This document shows positions 21,926 to 33,349 of a stretch of DNA of 64,000 bases, one piece after another. The translations under genes were made by a program, and so were the position numbers. The DNA comes from Cylicocyclus nassatus (taxonomy: Eukaryota > Nematoda > Chromadorea > Rhabditida > Strongylidae). A model generated the notes under the pieces. That model was not told the origin of the DNA, searched no databases, and saw nothing but the letters and a program-made list of their open reading frames with translations. The DNA is taken from assembly GCA_958299035.1 (NCBI GenBank), contig CATQJL010000316.1, forward strand, positions 16,214,347 through 16,278,346, in the 5' to 3' direction. Position 1 is the first letter of the stretch. Each line of letters starts with the position of its first letter.

Positions 21926-22205
21926 TTAGTGCAAGGAAGGGTGCTAGGAACTGCACGTCCTCCATGAGACCATCGCTGGCCCACAAATGTTGCAACGTCA
22001 TCCTTTGTAAGTCTAGTATTTCTTCTATGGATTTTTTCCCATTTTTTGCACTCTTGGGACCTATAGGCTTTAGTTTAAAAAAGGTGTATAGTTGTTTACA
22101 AAACAACCTTGCATTTCTAGAATAAGCACAAAACCTTTCCACGCCGAAAGTGTTGTGCAAAACCGTCCCACAGCGCCGCCACGCACAATTAGGTGTCGTC
22201 GTCAT
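21926..22205 (-). other. Unrecognised open frame ended by a MITE
   Basis: A minus-strand frame opens at 22205 and runs to the MITE boundary at 21925. It includes a lysine-rich KSAKNGKKSIEEILDLQRMT segment, plausible as helical. No family recognised. There is no splice evidence except an AAACTAAAG that could be an acceptor. Treat as weak. Confidence 0.15.
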
Positions 22206-23230
22206 TGGGTAAATAAGCAGTTAATTTAATGGGAACTGTGCCACAGACTGTGCATCATTATTCTGAGATGTTTTGTGACACATTCATCAAAATTTCCCGA
22301 GTTTCTTCTTCTGTGTAAACATGGTACGACTGATTTGCATGACTCAGCACACCTCTTGAGAAAAGGAAAGACTGACTTTTTTGCTTGGTAAATACTTCGC
22401 TCACTAATTTAGCAAATAAGATCAAAATGTTTGTGGATTACCTTGATATTACCTTGGCAAACGAGTTGGTATGATTGCCACTCCAAAGATTACACTAGCT
22501 TAATATGATCTTACTCATATATGAGTTATTTATTCTCTACAATCCTTACTGCTATCCATTTGAGTCACTGCACTCTCCTCGGCATACTGGTTTGGTGAGA
22601 TTAAACAGTTTATCAACGATCAAACCGTTTGCTTGTTTGAATCAAAATCGCTTTGCTCGCAAAAAAGGGGGCATGGGTACCATCTCCATGAAACACACTA
22701 ATTCAGTTCTGTTTACTACAGTCTTAGAGCAGTCACAAACAGGCTTTCATCACACTTCCAATAATCTACTACGAATGCTTAGACCCAAATTACATGTGAA
22801 TTATCGTGGTACTAGAGTATGAGTAACTGTGTATTTTTGTCTTTTTATGGAACGCCTAGAGCGTATGTAATAAATAATTATAAATAAATAGATATTTGAA
22901 TCGTCAAGATCCACTGGTCAGTATAAATTGTGTGCATCACAAAAATCAAGGCCCTATCTATACAAGAAACTGATCGCGGAAGTATCACAGACCGCACCGG
23001 CACTTTGGTAAAAAATGGTCTATAGATAATGCTTAGATGTACCTTTATGAGATGATTTCAAGCTGCTCTTCCTAACTGGTGAACCATTCTTTAAGGAGAG
23101 TTGCGTACTTAAAAATGTTGAATTCGTAGGAAAACAGCGAGTTCAGACTTTGGCCTGAGAGAATGTAATTGGCTGATAATGATCGTACCGAAAAGAACAA
23201 AGAAGAAACGCTACCATAAAATATAGATAA

Positions 23231-23395
23231 GGCTCCCGCCAGAGTGCCGAAGTTATGCCAGCGCTACGCCAGCATTTCGATCGATACATGTGTATTTCGT
23301 TGGCGACGTCAGCTAGCCCCGCCCCAACGAAATACACGTGTATCGATCGAAATGCTGCGTAGCGCTGGCATAACTTCGGCACTCTGGCGGGAGTC
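23231..23395. mobile_element. Palindromic MITE, GGCTCCCGCCAGAGTGCC ends
   Basis: A 165-bp near-perfect palindrome with arms of about 60 bases, including AAGTTATGCCAGCGCTACGC and ATTTCGATCGATACA. Flanked by TAA on both sides; copy B of the host LINE reads AGATAAGTGTCAGGG without it, giving an exact empty site and a TAA duplication. A second copy at 56282-56445 is in the opposite orientation, shown by the inverted centre. Confidence 0.85.
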
Positions 23396-24779
23396 TAAGT
23401 GTCAGGGATTGGCACAAGATGGCTTCTCGAACTTGCAAAATTCCTCTAACTTTCGCAGAATTTTACAAAGTTTCCTTTGACCGAAAATCGAAAACGTCGA
23501 CTAGAATAACTTCCTAACTTTTGCTTTTTCAAATCGCAAAACCTCCTGTTTGCTTTTGTCCCAAAAATGATATCCAGCTTGCTTATAAGCTACCTGTGCC
23601 GAGCTTTGATAAATGTTTTTGAAGCAATGACCCATGCTTGTATGTTACTGTGTGTTATGTGCTTGTATGTAACTCAAACTTGGACTTTGAATACTTATAA
23701 TTTCTTTTGGAGAGGCGAGCAGGCACGGCAGGCACATAAGGTAGTTTTGAACTTATTTTATCAAACTCAACTAAAATTCTGCTTCTCACTAGTAAGAGAG
23801 AAGAACAGTTATTATTAGTTTGTTGCTTCTCTCAGACAAAGTAAAGGATCTCACCATAAGACCCTCTCCCAAGTCAGTTGCCACTTGACATTCTTTTCTG
23901 TGAGACTTCGAATATCTACTAGTCAGCAGTCGCTTGATGCTTGAAGAATTTGAACAAAATGTCTATCTATACAATGTCTATGTTGTCTGTGTCTATGTTG
24001 TTAGGTCGTAACATAATTTTCGTGACACTGTTTTCATCTTTTCTTTAGAAAACGTCGAAATTTCAAGCAAATTCTAATTTTCGGCACATATGAGCAATAG
24101 GCAAAGGGCTGTATTGATCATTTTCATTTCCAGATATATAAGACAAGTCCTTAACGGCACTTCAATCTTCACTTTTTTTATTTCGCCCTTTAAAATTCTC
24201 ATTCTTAGCTCTTAAGCTCTTATTTTAATGGTTTTCCGGGAACATCAATTTGATATAAGTAGTTGGAAACTCTAGGCTCTTCAATAACGCAAGCCAGAAA
24301 TCTGCCAAAAATGATTTAGAAGAACTTTCAAAAAATTCAAAAAAAAAAAATCGTATGCGGCTGTACATATTAACAAACCACAACCCCCATTCAACGAAAA
24401 TGAGGGAAAAATTTCAAAGAAAGATTTGAGATTTTTTCTCCAAATGTAATAAGGTCATTTTACGCCTATTTGATAACTTATCAAAAAAAAATTGGCTCAT
24501 GAAGTGCACAAAACTGAATGATCAGAAAAAATTGTAATTCAGGGTCAACACACCGCTTGCAAATATGGTAGAATTCAGTGAAGCTTTTCACTGCAGTCCA
24601 AATTCTGCAATGAATTCAGCAGTACGACGATGCGAGATATTTCTTTAAACGACTCTAATCGAAGGCATTAAAAATCTTGATGTTTTTCTATGAATCTTCA
24701 TCTGACGAGCAATAACATTATCAGAAAAGGTGCTGAAAAATTCAACATTGTCTCTTTGCCACTGTTGCGACCTGGTGCA

Positions 24780-26062
24780 AAGTGATGCGAGCTTGATTAG
24801 GAGTGATTAATGTTAGAACCCTTTTGGAAAATCTATGTCTTCCGGATGAGAATTTTGTATAGTGTAGAATATCTTTGAATCCATGTGTATTATCAATTTG
24901 ATCTCCTGACTACCCTAAACAAGCGAAGGACAGCCACTTTCTGTACCACAAATGATATTGGTTATCGATCATAATGTTGAGGATGAGATCCGCACTTCCA
25001 TATAAGTTGATTGCAAATGAGAAGATTGATGACAGTATGACGAAAAATGTGCTGTCATGCTCGAAATGTGAATTAAAAGCGTCAGCTTTCTATAATTAAA
25101 AGTAGCAAAAAGCGATGCAGCGCTTCTCGTAAACAGGACAAAAGGCACGTTAGCAAAGTATTATAGTAAATGTTTTTGCACGTTTTCAATTTTTGCCATA
25201 TTCTTAGAGAGAAAGAACACCAGATGGGGCTGCAATACTCAACTAGAAGTAAAATAAATATGCTCAAGTGTCTAATCTACAAGAACACTATATGTTTTTG
25301 AACAAACATTGTGTTGCCCTCAAGCTTTTTGCTACCAGTGTATCGATATGATTACTGAAGTTCAACCCACTAAAAATTAGAACTTCATGGTCGCGCGCTT
25401 GCTCAGCGCTTAACATCGGTCCAAGATCCTTGTTATCAATTCAAGCCATGCGCCTCTACTGGAATGAAGTGACTCTTATAAAAATTCACTTTAAGGTGCC
25501 AATATCGACTCCATTCAAACATTCGCTCAACATCTTCGTTAAGAGCATTTTGAACTTCAACTTTATCATCCCCGCCATAAATTGCTGTGACTTTGACATT
25601 ATCAGTATAGGCATGGACGAATATTCTTGTATCTGTTTTCAAAAAAGCGGGAAGATCATAGGTGTGAATGAAGAAAAGTCTAGGGAAGAAAATGCTTCTC
25701 TGAGGTACACCGGAAGGAAATTTTTCAAGAAAAGGAGAATTCTGAGAAAAACGCACTATTATATTCTATCACTGAGGTACGGGAGAAACCGAGTAAGCGA
25801 GTTCCCACGCAACCCTATACTATGTAATCTCAGCAAAAGGCTTTCGTGGTAAACTCTATCAAAAGCTTCACTAGAGTCAAAGTAAACCACATCAACTTTT
25901 TTACCTTGGCTCGTTGCATTATCATAGATGGTTACTGTCTACTGATTATGTACAAGTGGAACAGCCTGGGGGGAAACCGTACTGGTCTGTAGAAATAAGG
26001 TTGATACGCTCGACTCACTCAAGCAAGTACTTTTTGATAAAATTTTCTAATACTTTATAGGC
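24780..26062 (-). pseudogene. CR1-like LINE reverse transcriptase, degraded
   Basis: On the minus strand: KVLENFIKKYL and a QYGFPPG motif (about 26055-25980), then DVVYFDSSEAFDRVYHESLL (25910-25850, the LDxSKAFD region), LRGNSL..FLPYLSDRI, and SGVPQRSIFFPRLF (normally SGVPQGSVLGPLLF) at about 25715. The catalytic YxDD reads YTDN near 25600, so the second aspartate is lost. C-terminal VEYCSPIWCSFSL lies at about 25245-25200 and a DLILNI..NQYHLWYRKW-like end near 24960. It would have copied LINE RNA at the target nick. The mutated active site plus frameshifts show it is dead. Confidence 0.85.
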
Positions 26063-26917
26063 AAGTGGTTCGGCAAAACCAAACATCTGGAAAAATATGG
26101 AAGATTGCTTGCACCCCAAACATGAGAACGGGGCAGTTCCGAGCGCACAGCATGCTGCTTGTGCCTAGAAAATTGGCCCTAAACCCGCGCAAGCCTTTCT
26201 TGCACGCGCTCGGTCAAGTTTGCGATAGCTCTCATACCGTCAGGAACAGCATACCGCAATGATATGAACATGAGGGTCCCACAACGACTCTACGTCTCTA
26301 ACCATGGCGGGAAGCATCGCACTCGTTCAAATTAAAATTAGAGGGCCTTGGAAATGCTTGTTTTCGCCATTTTCGCGCGCTTCAGGGTGGATTTCGGAAT
26401 CAGAACGTCGAATTACTCCAGGTAAGCGAAAAAACCACAGGTCGAGGATTTGCCGAGCCACTGCTTTTAAGTGGGTCTCGCAGTATGCTAATCGGGCGAT
26501 GGTTCGATATGAAATCAGATTCTCCTCCTTTTGGAAATGGCTTACAATGATGGAAAAGGTATTTCCCACGTCATACGTGATATATTGAAAATCTGTGTTG
26601 AAAGCTAAGAAAGCCGCGCTGCAAAAGTTTTGAAAAACATCTGCGGTTCACCATCTGAAGTGACCGATTGTGTGGGTTGAGAATGCTTGTAAAACTTCGG
26701 GTGTAAAAACAGGCTATTCAAACTCAAGATTTGTAAATTCAGTTCGGCTGACAATTGATTCACAATGCTTTGTAAATGTGCTTTCAAAGAAATTTGTAAA
26801 AGCCTCTGCTTTCCCAAGCCTGTACTCTATTTTGCTCCATCGTGTCCGAAAAGCATTGGTGAAGCAGGTAAACACTTCATTCTATGTCTGATATAAGAGA
26901 TGATATCTTTCATACAC
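26063..26917. other. Unassigned DNA
   Basis: No recognised gene. Overlapping short frames on both strands carry no domain. Confidence 0.4.
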
Positions 26918-27583
26918 AGGGTGTCCTAAAATAATGTGCACACTGTTTGATTTTATATAATTCTCTTATTATGAGGTCTTTCGAGAAGCGGTAAGCGCCT
27001 TTTTGTAGACCTGGCTTCAACTTAGATTCACAGTATAGAGCGAATCGTCGACCGCTTTTCTACTGTAGGATTACGGTAGAAACTTGGAGGGTTTTGGGCC
27101 ATAAAAGGCCATATTTTGCTTCAGAAAGGAATCATGACAGCTTTTTATACTAGACCAACTAGAGTTGCTGATCCTAATTGTAAAGTTCCCAACTTATTAT
27201 GATGCTTCACTGAAGAATTATGCGAGGTAAGCAGTAGCGACCATTTTCTCAGTATTCCTAAAAAGTGCGGTTACACCGTTTAGAAAGTTTCGCAATCTTG
27301 TGAATAGTTGAGCATTAAACTCAGCGTCCTTAAAAACCCTATTACACAAGTTTTCACATCTTTTTGAAATTTTTTGAAACGGCAACTTTTTCCACAGTGA
27401 CACCATATGTTCCAAGTCTCTACCGTAATCCTACAGTAATGAAGAGCGGTCAATGATTCGCTCTATACTGTGAATCTAAGTTGAAGCCAGTCTACAAAAT
27501 GGCGCTTACCGCTTCTCGAAAGACCTTATAATAAGAGAGTTATTCAAAATCAAACAGTGTGTACATTATTTTGGGACACCCTG
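26918..27583. mobile_element. Foldback element, family M3 (CAGGGTGTCC ends)
   Basis: Ends CAGGGTGTCCTAAAATAATG / CATTATTTTGGGACACCCTG, right flank TA. Arms contain GGCTTCAACTTAGATT and TACTGTAGGATTACGGTAGA, shared with 40282-40961 and 58801-59480 but clearly diverged from them. 666 bp, no transposase. Confidence 0.8.
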
Positions 27584-27849
27584 TATTTACTATTGGCAAG
27601 TCTTTCGATTCTTTGGTTGCATATCTCCTCAAATGATAGTCGAATCTTCATACTTTTATCTTTGTAACGTAAGCAGTGTTAGAGGTCAGCCGAACTGTAA
27701 AATACCCTTCTATTTTCAAAAAAATTGAGAATATGAGTTTATCTAACGGAAGTATTGGGCCTTTGTCCTTCAATAAAAAGACTCCTTTTTATAATGTCAT
27801 GCGAAATATAGAGGAAACGTCTATACAACGTACATCCTCCACTTTCTCG
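27584..27849. other. Unassigned DNA
   Basis: Short stretch between repeats, nothing recognised. Confidence 0.4.
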
Positions 27850-28430
27850 CTCTGCACTTCCCATAACAGGCACTTTTCAAAGTTAGAAATCGAGAGATAA
27901 GCAAATGATAAGCATGAACTGGCGAACATCGGCTTGGGCAAATCCGGGTTCCTTTTACATATGTAATACTATCGTCGATTCGTTGGCCGTACGGACTGCT
28001 CAAACGCTACGGACCACCGCGGCGCGGTTGAAATGTTGCGAGAGCACGATTTTAACAATGGCGAGTTTGTATCGAAGCAAGCGTTTTACCTCGCGGCGCG
28101 TGTTCCGCGGTTATGTCCAGTCCGTAAGTCAACGAATGAACGATACAAGGTGTCTCAAGTATGTATGAAGATCAATATCAACTACCAGGTACAATTTTGT
28201 AGAGCCGGTTGTAACCTGGACAGTTCCGGGAAGAACCCAGAGAACCTAAGCTTCGTCCAAGGAAAAAACCAAAACGGAGAATCTAGAAAAAAAACTTTTT
28301 TCATGCAGTATAGAACGAATCGTCATTCTTTATTTATCACTGTAGATAGAAAGTGTGAAAAAGACAGATATATTCAGATATCAACAACTACTTAAGCAAG
28401 AAAAGACGTTTTTGTTATAGCTGCTAACAA
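27850..28430. repeat. Repeat shared with 19137-19460
   Basis: Shares blocks with 19137-19460, but carries about 190 extra bases (27965-28145) that are G+C-richer and hold no recognisable gene. Confidence 0.55.
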
Positions 28431-28474
28431 AAAGGCATGACTCAGTACACATTTTGGAAAAGGAAAGGCAGATA

Positions 28475-28637
28475 CAATACCGATAATAATTCGTCAAAAA
28501 AGTCGCCAGAGTGCGGCGCACTCCGCCACACTCCGTCGCACTCCGGCGCACTGCGCCGCACTCCGCCACACTCCGACGCACTCTAGCGCACTCCGCCGCA
28601 GGCCGGCGACTTTTTTGACGAATTATGAGCGGTATTG
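28475..28637. mobile_element. Hairpin MITE, CAATACCG ends, CACTCCGC core
   Basis: Ends CAATACCGATAATAATTCGT / ACGAATTATGAGCGGTATTG with TA on both sides, then TCAAAAAAGTCGCC arms. The core is a tandem of CACTCCGCCA/CACTCCGGCG words. Same family as 32259-32409; 31215-31400 shares only the ends. Confidence 0.8.
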
Positions 28638-29589
28638 TAATTACCTAAACCGGGTTTTTTGACCATAACTTGCTTCAAACTGCATATGAAGAGCTGAAAA
28701 AAATAAGGTGTGTATATGTGTGCGAGACGTGTCTAACATGATTTTTGGGGGAATTACGGAGCAACATTGGAGGTGCCGTTTTTACGGCCTGAACATGCAT
28801 GTTGGGAGGCTAACAACTCTGTGAATATTACAGCTACGAGGCTGGAGTTTGTTTTGTTCGACAGATCTCTGAAAATATGATTCTTATAGAGGAGATCGTA
28901 GAATAACATGTTTCCAATAAAAGTGCCTAATTGACAGCTGAACTTGGGAAATCTGTCAATAAGTGCGAGTTTGCGCCCTTATATCTCTGCAAGTTGTAGG
29001 GTTGGGGTAATCTCATGTGGTCATTGATATGTACTTTTGGTAGCTCTATTTTTCTAGGGGTAGCTCGTGCCCATAGCTTCAGCGTAGGAGGCGCTATATA
29101 AAGGCGAGGATGCATATTTTGAATTTTATCTCCGTGGAGAGTAGGAATGACAGGCTGGGATGGCCATGTTTCAGTTTGCATTCGAGGGGGACACCATATA
29201 TAATTCGAAGGAAATCCAAGGGCTCCGTCTGTGGGAGCCCATCTATAAAACTTCCCGGATGTTTTTTTTTAGTTCAGGGTCTCGCAATTTCTCACTTTTC
29301 TCCCCCTCATTTTTTTCTCTCTTTATTTCTGCAGCGAGTGTGATAGTTACCCGCGGCCATCTGGACCTGGTTAGGGGGATAAAAACGGCTAGAAAGGGGG
29401 TAAATCGGGCTAGAAAAACGCGATTTTCGCTTGTTTTTCCTTATTTTTTCTTAATTTCTCTTATTTTCTTCAATTTCGATCGTGATGTGGAGTATAAAGT
29501 GGACGGAGCTTGCTTGGAGGAGTTTCAGTTGAATAAAAGCACTGGAAATGAGCTTATTATGGGGTTTTTCGAATTTTTCGCTTAGTTTT
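28638..29589. other. Unassigned DNA with a TATA-like box
   Basis: GGCGCTATATAAAGGCGAGG at about 29090 resembles a Pol II TATA element, but no gene follows that I can defend. A 141-codon frame at 29160-29585 has no recognisable domain. Confidence 0.25.
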
Positions 29590-29905
29590 TCGATAATTTT
29601 ACCGATTTCCGAGATTTGAAACCTCCAGAATGTCGATTTTACCTTTTGTCAATTTTCGGGATCTCGCAAGCTTCAAAATATCGATTTTAACAATTTTGCC
29701 GATTTTTTGGATATCGATTTTTGTCAATTTTCGGGATTTCGAAACCTTCAGATTATTGATTTTATCGATTTTTGTCAATTTGCGAGATTTCAGAACCTTC
29801 AGAATATCGATTTTGTCGATTTTAGGGGTTTCGCAACCTTTAAAATATTGATTTTATCGATTTTTGTCGACTTTCGGGATCTCACAGCCCTCAGAATACC
29901 GATTC
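29590..29905. repeat. Tandem repeat, about 50-bp unit
   Basis: About six units of GATTTTATCGATTTTTGTCA followed by TTTCGGGATTTCGAAACCTT-like sequence. The unit alternates Cla-type ATCGAT words with CGGGATYTCG. Confidence 0.75.
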
Positions 29906-29908
29906 TAT

Positions 29909-30092
29909 CGTCTGCGCCCCAGAGAGGTTCCCATAAGTACCACGTCATCTCGCTGCCTTTCGCACTTTTGAACGTGTTAACCTCGGGCACTTCCGTTGAA
30001 ATCTCAGGAAAAACGTGTCAAAAAGAGCGGAAGGCAGCGTCGCACCACGTACGCACGCTGGTTCACATGGGAACCTCTCTGGGGTGCAGACG
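29909..30092. mobile_element. MITE with CGTCTGCGCCCCAGAGAGG ends
   Basis: Left CGTCTGCGCCCCAGAGAGGT and right ACCTCTCTGGGGTGCAGACG are inverted over about 26 bases; total 184 bp. It sits between the tandem repeat and one further unit of it, so it interrupted that array. No clear target duplication. Confidence 0.65.
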
Positions 30093-30187
30093 GTATCAAT
30101 TTTTGAGGACTTGGTGGTTCACTAATCTCCAAAATATCGATTTTTCGCTTTTTAGCTGTGAACTGTAAGCCTCGCCCACTTATGATA

Positions 30188-31204
30188 TTAGGTCGTTCCG
30201 AAAGTTCTTTCCGTTTTTCACCATGGCATAAAAACACGTGGAACGAAGAAAGAGAAATGCTGCAGGCAATGTCCGACGCAGCTTTTCTTCCTGTTTTCAA
30301 CTATCGTATTCCTGTGCCGCTCGCTCTTGTGGTCAGTGAGATAATGGCCGAAATTTCGGACCTATGATTTTTACCATGTCCAACTTTGGCAATTTTTCAC
30401 TATCTTCTATTTTGACTTTTGAAAAAGCTTTTATAGCAATCGGATAGAGTAAACAAAGTGCAATGCAATGCAATTTTTGGCAATCCCAGCTGGCTTCTCT
30501 TACTTTTTGAGATAACTTTTTCAGAAGTCTTCACTTTTTCAGAGTCACAAAACACACAAACGCTCTGAACATCAACAAATTTTCGGTTTTCGAAACTTTC
30601 AAAAGTCGTTTATGATTGTACACTATTTTTACAAATAACTTAGCGTTTACCGCTTCGAAATATAAGGTTTCGCATTTTACGGGCACATCATGAAACGGGT
30701 TCAAAATCAAGATTTATGGAAATTTTATTGCCAAAGACTCCACAAACTAAGAAGAAAAAGCACTTATCAGGAAGACGAGAAAAAGCTGAATCGAATAACA
30801 CCTTAGTTGTGCGCCGTTTTATGTTCTATGGCTTCTGGCATCCCCAAAAGTGAAATTTGATAGCATCAGAAAAATAATTCTAAAAATGTTTTGAGGCTAG
30901 CTATAGATGCCGAAAAATTGCATGATATTGCACTTTGTTTACTTTATCTGATTGCTATCAAAGCTTTTCCAAAAGTCAAAAGAGAAGATTGTGAAAATTC
31001 GCCAAATTTGGTCATGGTAAAAACCATGGGTCCGAAATTTCGGCCATTATCTCACTGATCACAAGAGCGAGCGGCACAGGAATATAATAGTTGAAGAAAG
31101 GAAGAAAAGTTGCGTCGGACAGTGCCTGAAGCGTTTCCCTTTCTTCGTTCCACATGCTTTTATGATATGTTGAAAAAACGGAAAGAACTTTCGGAACGAC
31201 CTAA
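30188..31204. mobile_element. Mariner-like foldback element, family M2
   Basis: Ends TTAGGTCGTTCCGAAAGTTC / GAACTTTCGGAACGACCTAA with TA on both sides, 1017 bp, arms long and inverted. The arms read GGAACGAAG and YGAAATTTCGG on both sides. Related by its ends to 39073-40087. No transposase ORF; TTAGG and TA suit a mariner-type enzyme. Confidence 0.8.
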
Positions 31205-31214
31205 TATTACTATA

Positions 31215-31400
31215 CAATACCGCTCACAAAATGTGCAAAATTTCCGTGAATATCGCGAAATTCCGAAAATTCCGCGAAATTCCTGAGATTTCGCGAAACT
31301 TCGCGAACTTCCGAAATTTCGCGGAATTCCGGGAATTTCGCGGAATTTTCGGAATTTTGCGACATTTATGGAAATTTTGCACATTATGTGAGCGGTATTG
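31215..31400. mobile_element. Hairpin MITE, CAATACCG ends, CGCGAAATTCC core
   Basis: Ends CAATACCGCTCACAAAATGT / ACATTATGTGAGCGGTATTG with TA on both sides. The core is a tandem of CGCGAAATTCCG-like words, itself palindromic. Ends are those of 28475-28637, the core is unrelated. Sits 10 bases from the mariner-like element. Confidence 0.8.
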
Positions 31401-32258
31401 TATGGGTAGAAAGTCATTTAGTTTTGATCTGAAATTTTCAATTATGTTCTGCGAACGGGAACTTGTTAGGGCGCAATCCAATACTCAATGTAGATAGAGA
31501 GCCAAGATAAACATTATTCGTTACAACAGGTTCGCGAGTTTCTTAGCAGCTAAACATGGTGCAAAGTATCTTTTGAAGTGAAGGCGAGAATGGCTAGCAA
31601 ACTTTGTTAGTTTATCGAAATCGAAATTTACCTGAAATTTAGCCACCGTCAACTCTACAGAATGAAGCTATCACGGGGAGCAGATGTGTTTTTTGTAATC
31701 AGTAGGTCGGATAACCTCTATGCTCAATTTTTCTATGAAAATGGCGCCATTTGATTTTTCTCGAATTTCGCTCTTGACCTCGCCACTGGTTTTGGCTGAA
31801 ATATTAATCTTCTTGAATCCGCCCGGAATTCCACTCACAGTAGTTTTCAAACCCACTGTTCAGAAAAATCCTAGTTATTTCGCGCTAAATAGTTCTACAC
31901 TGAAGTTTCAAACGGAAAAAATTCATTCGAACCACGCACAAGGTTAAAGATTCGTTGGCACTTCTCGCCTTCTATCAAAAAACTTGCTTGCGTGTTTTTG
32001 TTAGTTAGAATCTTTGTAAAGAACGCTATCAGGCTGTGATAGCACAGGCCCCTATCTGCACTTTTCGTCAGATTATAAGGTTACAAACTCACATTTTCGT
32101 GAATTTTTTCCCAAATTTGAGAATCTTGTATTTTGGCGGATTCTCATCCCTAAAATGTGCCACCAGCAGCAAAGCAATGTAAAAATTGTTGTCAGCACAT
32201 CGAGTGATCCATTTGAGCGGAAATTTGAAGATTTACATCATACGTGCAGTCAAATGTA
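31401..32258. other. Unassigned DNA
   Basis: Nothing recognised. Confidence 0.4.
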
Positions 32259-32409
32259 CAATACCGATCATAATTCGCCGGAGTGCGGCGCATTCCGCCA
32301 CACTCCGCCACACTCCGCCGCACTCCGCCACACTCCGCCACACTCCGACGCACTCTAGCGCACTCCGCCGCAGTCCGGCGACTTTTTTGACGAATTATGA
32401 GCGGTATTG
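32259..32409. mobile_element. Hairpin MITE, CAATACCG ends, CACTCCGC core
   Basis: Ends CAATACCGATCATAATTCG / CGAATTATGAGCGGTATTG with TA on both sides; core of (CACTCCGCCA)n. Compared with 28475-28637 the left arm lacks the TCAAAAAAGTCG segment that the right arm keeps. Confidence 0.8.
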
Positions 32410-32677
32410 TATTATCGTTTGGTGAATACTTCGCTCAAATCTAAATCTTATATATAAAGCTGAATGTCTGTTTGTCTGTCTGTCTGTATGTCTGTCTGTA
32501 TGTCTGTCTGTATGTATGTGTGTACGTATGTTCCGAATAGAAAATTCCATTTCTGAACCGATCGGGACCAAACTTGGCACACATACACTTCGGGCCCCGG
32601 CGGGTGTCATAGGCTACTTTTCGTCATCGATCGATATCGATTTTATCGATTTTTATCGATTTTTTTGCTGAGTGCAC

Positions 32678-33276
32678 CTACGGGGCTGGGAGTTGGCACA
32701 GGGGGGTAATCGAGCATGGGGATTCCGAATACAATATTGGTTTTCAGGGTTATCGATTACTTTTATCGATTTTATCGATTTTTTTGCAAAGTTTGAGCTA
32801 CGGGGCTGGGAGTTGGCACAGGGGGGTAATCGAGCATGGGGATTCCGAATACAATATTGGTTTTCAGGATTATCGATTACTTTTATCGATTTTATCGATT
32901 TTTTTGCAAAGTTTGAGCTACGGGGCTGGGAGTTCGCACAGGGGGGTAATCGAGCATGGGGATTCCGAATACAATATTGGTTTTCGGGATTATCGATTAC
33001 TTTTATCGATTTTATCGATTTTTTTGCAAAGTTTGAGCTACGGGGCTGGGAGTTGGCACAGGGGGGTAATCGAGCATGGGGATTCCGAATACAATATTGG
33101 TTTTCAGGATTATCGATTACTTTTATCGATTTTATCGATTTTTTTGCAAAGTTTGAGCTACGGGGCTGGGAGTTCGCACAGGGGGGTAATCGAGCATGGG
33201 GATTCCGAATACAATATTGGTTTTCGGGATTATCGATTACTTTTATCGATTTTATCGATTTTTTGCAAAGTTTGAG
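32678..33276 (+). repeat. 120-bp tandem repeat, five units
   Basis: Units start at 32678, 32798, 32918, 33038 and 33158, exact period 120, each from CTACGGGGCTGGGAGTT to GCAAAGTTTGAG, including two ATCGATTTT words. Near identity suggests recent expansion. Units alternate GTTGGCACAG and GTTCGCACAG from the second on, hinting at a 240-bp duplication step. Confidence 0.95.
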
Positions 33277-33310
33277 CTAGGGGGCTGGGAGTTGGCACAG
33301 GGGGGTAATC

Positions 33311-33349
33311 GAGCATGCTGATCATCCCCAAGGGGGTGATCAGCATGCT
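33311..33349. repeat. Central hairpin of Helitron H1
   Basis: GAGCATGCTGATCA then a short loop then TGATCAGCATGCTC. Units to the left and right have opposite orientation, so this is the pivot of a large palindrome. Equivalent hairpins lie at 38551-38590 and 53996-54033. Confidence 0.9.

Larger units (their letters stand above)
22385..26062 (-). mobile_element. CR1-like LINE, copy A
   Basis: Reverse transcriptase lies at its right end and a long non-coding tail runs left to about 22385. The tail, from 22385 to about 25080, is shared with copy B (32412-43740), where the match stops at about 43740: copy B is 5'-truncated, as expected for target-primed reverse transcription. A MITE at 23231-23395 is absent from copy B. 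Confidence 0.7.

Noticed and set aside
28505..28610. CACTCCGC direct repeats suggestive of a CRISPR array
   Set aside because: There are no spacers, the period is short and irregular, and the array is enclosed in TA-flanked inverted repeats of a MITE in a eukaryotic genome.
29090..29345. TATA box with downstream gene
   Set aside because: A single TATAAA-like word in A+T-rich DNA and frames without domains or splice logic are not enough.
32672..33280. 202-codon open frame, the longest in the window
   Set aside because: It is the 120-bp satellite read in frame: 120 is divisible by three, so a stop-free unit yields a long repetitive frame. It lies within a Helitron and has no independent coding signal.
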